Assembly (NCBI GenBank): GCA_927798255.1
Contig: CAKMMH010000076.1
Coordinates: 1-8,068, forward strand
Direction of reading: 5' to 3'
Length of the DNA stretch: 8,068 nt
From: an uncultured bacterium
GTDB taxonomy: Bacteria; Bdellovibrionota_C; UBA2361; CAKMMH01
Shown here: positions 7,018 through 8,068 of the stretch, one piece after another
Position numbering within the stretch: position 1 is the first letter of the stretch
How the letters are laid out: every line of letters starts with the position of its first letter
The notes under the pieces: generated by a model
Database searches by the model: none
The model's input: the letters and a program-made list of their open reading frames with translations, nothing else
What the model was told of the DNA's origin: nothing
Made by a program: the position numbers and the translations under genes

Positions 7018-7054
7018 TTTTTATAAAAATTTCAAATATTTTAATAAATTTTTT
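7016..7054 (+). terminator. Weak A/T hairpin and T-tract after the peptidase gene
   Basis: A perfect 16-bp A/T palindrome (7016-7031) overlaps the stop codon of the metallopeptidase gene, and a run of six T follows at 7049-7054. With no G-C pair the hairpin is unstable, so this is at best a leaky terminator between the lon-peptidase pair and the ribosomal-protein genes. Confidence 0.2.
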
Positions 7055-7063
7055 CTAGATTAC

Positions 7064-7092
7064 TTGATTTGTTTGGTTAGAATATATAAACT
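7064..7092 (+). promoter_or_regulatory. Likely promoter of rpmI-rplT
   Basis: TTGATT at 7064-7069 and TAAACT at 7087-7092 are separated by 17 bases, the ideal sigma-70 spacing; TATAAA at 7085-7090 is an alternative -10 at 15 bases. The site gives the ribosomal-protein pair its own transcript with a leader of roughly 115-120 nt. Confidence 0.45.
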
Positions 7093-7099
7093 ATTAAAG

Positions 7100-7216
7100 T
7101 TATTTGAGTTTATAAAAATTTATCCTTTTTATTGATTTTCTTTATTAAAGAATTAAAAAAGAAAAAAGCTAAGGGTGTAAATTTATAGAAGTTTTATTTT
7201 TTATTGAGAGTTTAAT
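7100..7216 (+). promoter_or_regulatory. 5' leader of rpmI-rplT, possible L20 control region
   Basis: The leader can form an A/T hairpin TTCTTT/AAAGAA (7138-7143/7147-7152), extendable by CTTTTTA 7125-7131 with 7154-7161, followed by a more G-rich GCTAAGGGTG (7168-7177). In E. coli and Bacillus, L20 represses its own operon by binding leader RNA that imitates its 23S rRNA site. Whether this leader does so is inference; I cannot match it to a described L20 leader. GAGAG at 7206-7210 serves as ribosome-binding site. Confidence 0.25.
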
Positions 7217-7414
7217 ATGCCAAAGATTAAGACAAATAAGTCAGCAGTTAGAAAGTTTAAAGTAAACGCTAGTGGTAAGGTTCTTCGTAAGCAGGCTTTT
7301 AAAAGTCATAATACTGCTAAAAAGACACCAAAGAGAGTTCGTCAATTAAGAGGACTAGTTTTAGCTTCTAAGGGAGATGCTAAGAAAGTTCAAAAAATGT
7401 TACCATACGCTTAA
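7217..7414 (+). CDS. rpmI: 50S ribosomal protein L35 (bL35)
   Basis: The 65-residue, strongly basic product matches bL35 in length and sequence: it opens MPKIKTNKSAVRKFKV and contains the characteristic KAFKSHNT-like stretch (KQAFKSHNTAKKTPKRVRQLRG, about 25-46). bL35 is a late-assembling component of the large ribosomal subunit. GAGAG lies 6 bases before the ATG. The rplT gene follows after 57 bases, the usual pairing. The infC gene (IF3), which commonly precedes rpmI, is absent; the upstream neighbour is the metallopeptidase gene about 200 bases away. Confidence 0.95.
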   Translation: MPKIKTNKSAVRKFKVNASGKVLRKQAFKSHNTAKKTPKRVRQLRGLVLASKGDAKKVQKMLPYA

Positions 7415-7471
7415 TTTAAATTTAGTGATTTTTAATTAATGAAAGTGTGTGTATATAGGAGATAATTTAAG

Positions 7472-7843
7472 ATGCGTGTTAAAAGAGGATTTGTTAATAA
7501 AAGAAAACATAATAAGATTTTTAAATTAGCTAAAGGCTTTAGAAACCGTCGTAAGAGCTGTTACTCAATTGCCAAAGCTGCAGTTCATCACTCTCTTGCA
7601 TTTGCAACAAGAGATAGACGTACTAAAAAGAGAACATTCCGTCGTTTATGGAATATTAGAATAAGTGCTGCATGCAAAGCTCTTGGTTTAAGTTATAGCC
7701 GTTTTATCTATGGTCTTTCAAAGGCTAATATTACATTAGATAGAAAAATTTTAGCAGAGCTTGCAGTAAGTGATAGTAATACTTTTGCAGAGCTTGTAAA
7801 GATTGCAAGTCAAAATCAACCTCAAACTGCTAAAGCTGCGTAA
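7472..7843 (+). CDS. rplT: 50S ribosomal protein L20 (bL20)
   Basis: The 123-residue product is bL20, an early 23S rRNA-binding protein needed for large-subunit assembly and a known translational repressor of its own operon in other bacteria. The N-terminal extension is typical: MRVKRGFVNKRKHNKIFKLAKGFRNRRK, rich in Arg and Lys, followed by RDRRTKKRTFRRLWNIRISAA (about 48-68) and the globular C-terminal LSYSRFIYGLSKANITLDRKILAELA. A short tail (SQNQPQTAKAA) makes it a few residues longer than the E. coli protein. AGGAG at 7457-7461, 10 bases upstream, is the strongest ribosome-binding site in the window. It is transcribed with rpmI and followed by a strong terminator; pheS is not directly downstream. 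Confidence 0.97.
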   Translation: MRVKRGFVNKRKHNKIFKLAKGFRNRRKSCYSIAKAAVHHSLAFATRDRRTKKRTFRRLWNIRISAACKALGLSYSRFIYGLSKANITLDRKILAELAVSDSNTFAELVKIASQNQPQTAKAA

Positions 7844-7884
7844 AATTAATTTTCTATATCCATTTAGTATATCAATTAAAAAAT

Positions 7885-7946
7885 GCCCTAGTCGTAACTA
7901 ATAAGTAACTAATAGGTAACTAATTAAGTTATGATTAGGGCTTTTT
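7885..7946 (+). terminator. Strong rho-independent terminator of rpmI-rplT
   Basis: GCCCTAGTCGTAACT (7885-7899) pairs with AGTTATGATTAGGGC (7927-7941) over 15 bp with two G-U wobbles, and five T follow (7942-7946). On the other strand the same stem is followed by A then six T after a two-base mismatch zone, so it could also stop a convergent transcript. The loop carries tandem repeats, listed separately. Confidence 0.9.
7894..7926. repeat. Three 11-bp tandem repeats inside the terminator
   Basis: GTAACTAATAA, GTAACTAATAG and GTAACTAATTA stand head to tail at 7894-7904, 7905-7915 and 7916-7926. The first copy supplies part of the 5' arm of the terminator stem. The other copies can offer GTAACT to the 3' arm in a shifted register. 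Replication slippage that enlarged the loop is the simplest origin. Confidence 0.85.
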
Positions 7947-7992
7947 AGTGTCTTGTTATTTATTTTTTAAGAATCTTTCAATAAAATTTTCA

Positions 7993-8067
7993 TCAAACTA
8001 AGTAGTTCCTGTGTATAAATAGCGATTTTTTAAATTCGCTGATGACATAAGAGATTAATTTTGACAA
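7993..8067 (-). CDS. Possible C-terminal end of a convergent gene
   Basis: On the - strand one frame is open from the right edge for 24 codons to TGA at 7995-7993. The bidirectional-looking terminator at 7885-7946 would suit a convergent gene ending here. The stretch is too short to exclude chance and shows no motif. On the + strand 7947-8068 shows no coding signal. Confidence 0.15.
   Translation of the reverse strand: MSKLISYVISEFKKSLFIHRNYLV
8021..8040. repeat. Small inverted repeat AGCGA/TCGCT
   Basis: AGCGA (8021-8025) pairs with TCGCT (8036-8040), with a T-T mismatch and three more A-T pairs inside. It could be a hairpin or an operator. A consensus-like TTGACA at 8061-8066 lies 20 bases further on, but its -10 partner would be outside the window. 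Confidence 0.25.
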
Positions 8068-8068
8068 A

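Noticed and set aside
7021..7121. 12-base direct repeat TTATAAAAATTT (7021-7032 and 7110-7121)
   Set aside because: Pure A/T words recur by chance in spacers of this composition.

Overview
The window is very AT-rich (about 28-30% GC in genes, 15-17% in most spacers) and comes from a Gram-negative bacterium. Two genes point there: a lipoprotein of the LppC/LpoA type (penicillin-binding-protein activator) and an IHF-alpha-type DNA-bending protein. This suggests a low-GC proteobacterium, perhaps of the old 'Deltaproteobacteria'/Bdellovibrio-like assemblage. That placement is inference from family types and gene content; no lineage marker is decisive. All confident genes lie on the + strand.

Layout. 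(1) 2-184: the C-terminal end of an unrecognised protein. (2) 185-963: a 779-base gap without a protein gene. Its middle (about 283-660) is about 36% GC by hand count, between flanks of 15-17%, and contains several good hairpins, an upstream promoter-like pair and downstream T-tracts. This is the best candidate for something undescribed: a structured non-coding RNA of roughly 380-450 nt that I cannot match to tmRNA, RNase P RNA, SRP RNA or 6S RNA. (3) 964-1275: IHF/HU-family gene, followed by a long-looped terminator-like inverted repeat with an alternative pairing partner. (4) 1579-3492: LppC/LpoA-like outer-membrane lipoprotein with a helical-repeat N-terminal part and a periplasmic-binding-protein fold. 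(5) 3577-5952: Lon ATP-dependent protease, complete and with all catalytic motifs. (6) 5977-7017: exported HExxH zinc metallopeptidase candidate, 24 nt behind lon. (7) 7217-7843: rpmI-rplT (ribosomal proteins L35 and L20) with their own promoter-like site and a leader, but without infC in front. (8) 7885-7946: a strong, bidirectional-looking terminator whose loop carries three 11-bp tandem repeats. (9) 7947-8068: mostly empty, with a weak hint of a convergent gene entering from the right.

Functionally this is housekeeping DNA: nucleoid organisation, envelope assembly, cytoplasmic protein quality control and ribosomal proteins. The lipoprotein, Lon and the metallopeptidase run in one direction with short gaps (84 and 24 nt) and may share transcripts. 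No mobile element, CRISPR array, tRNA or rRNA was seen.
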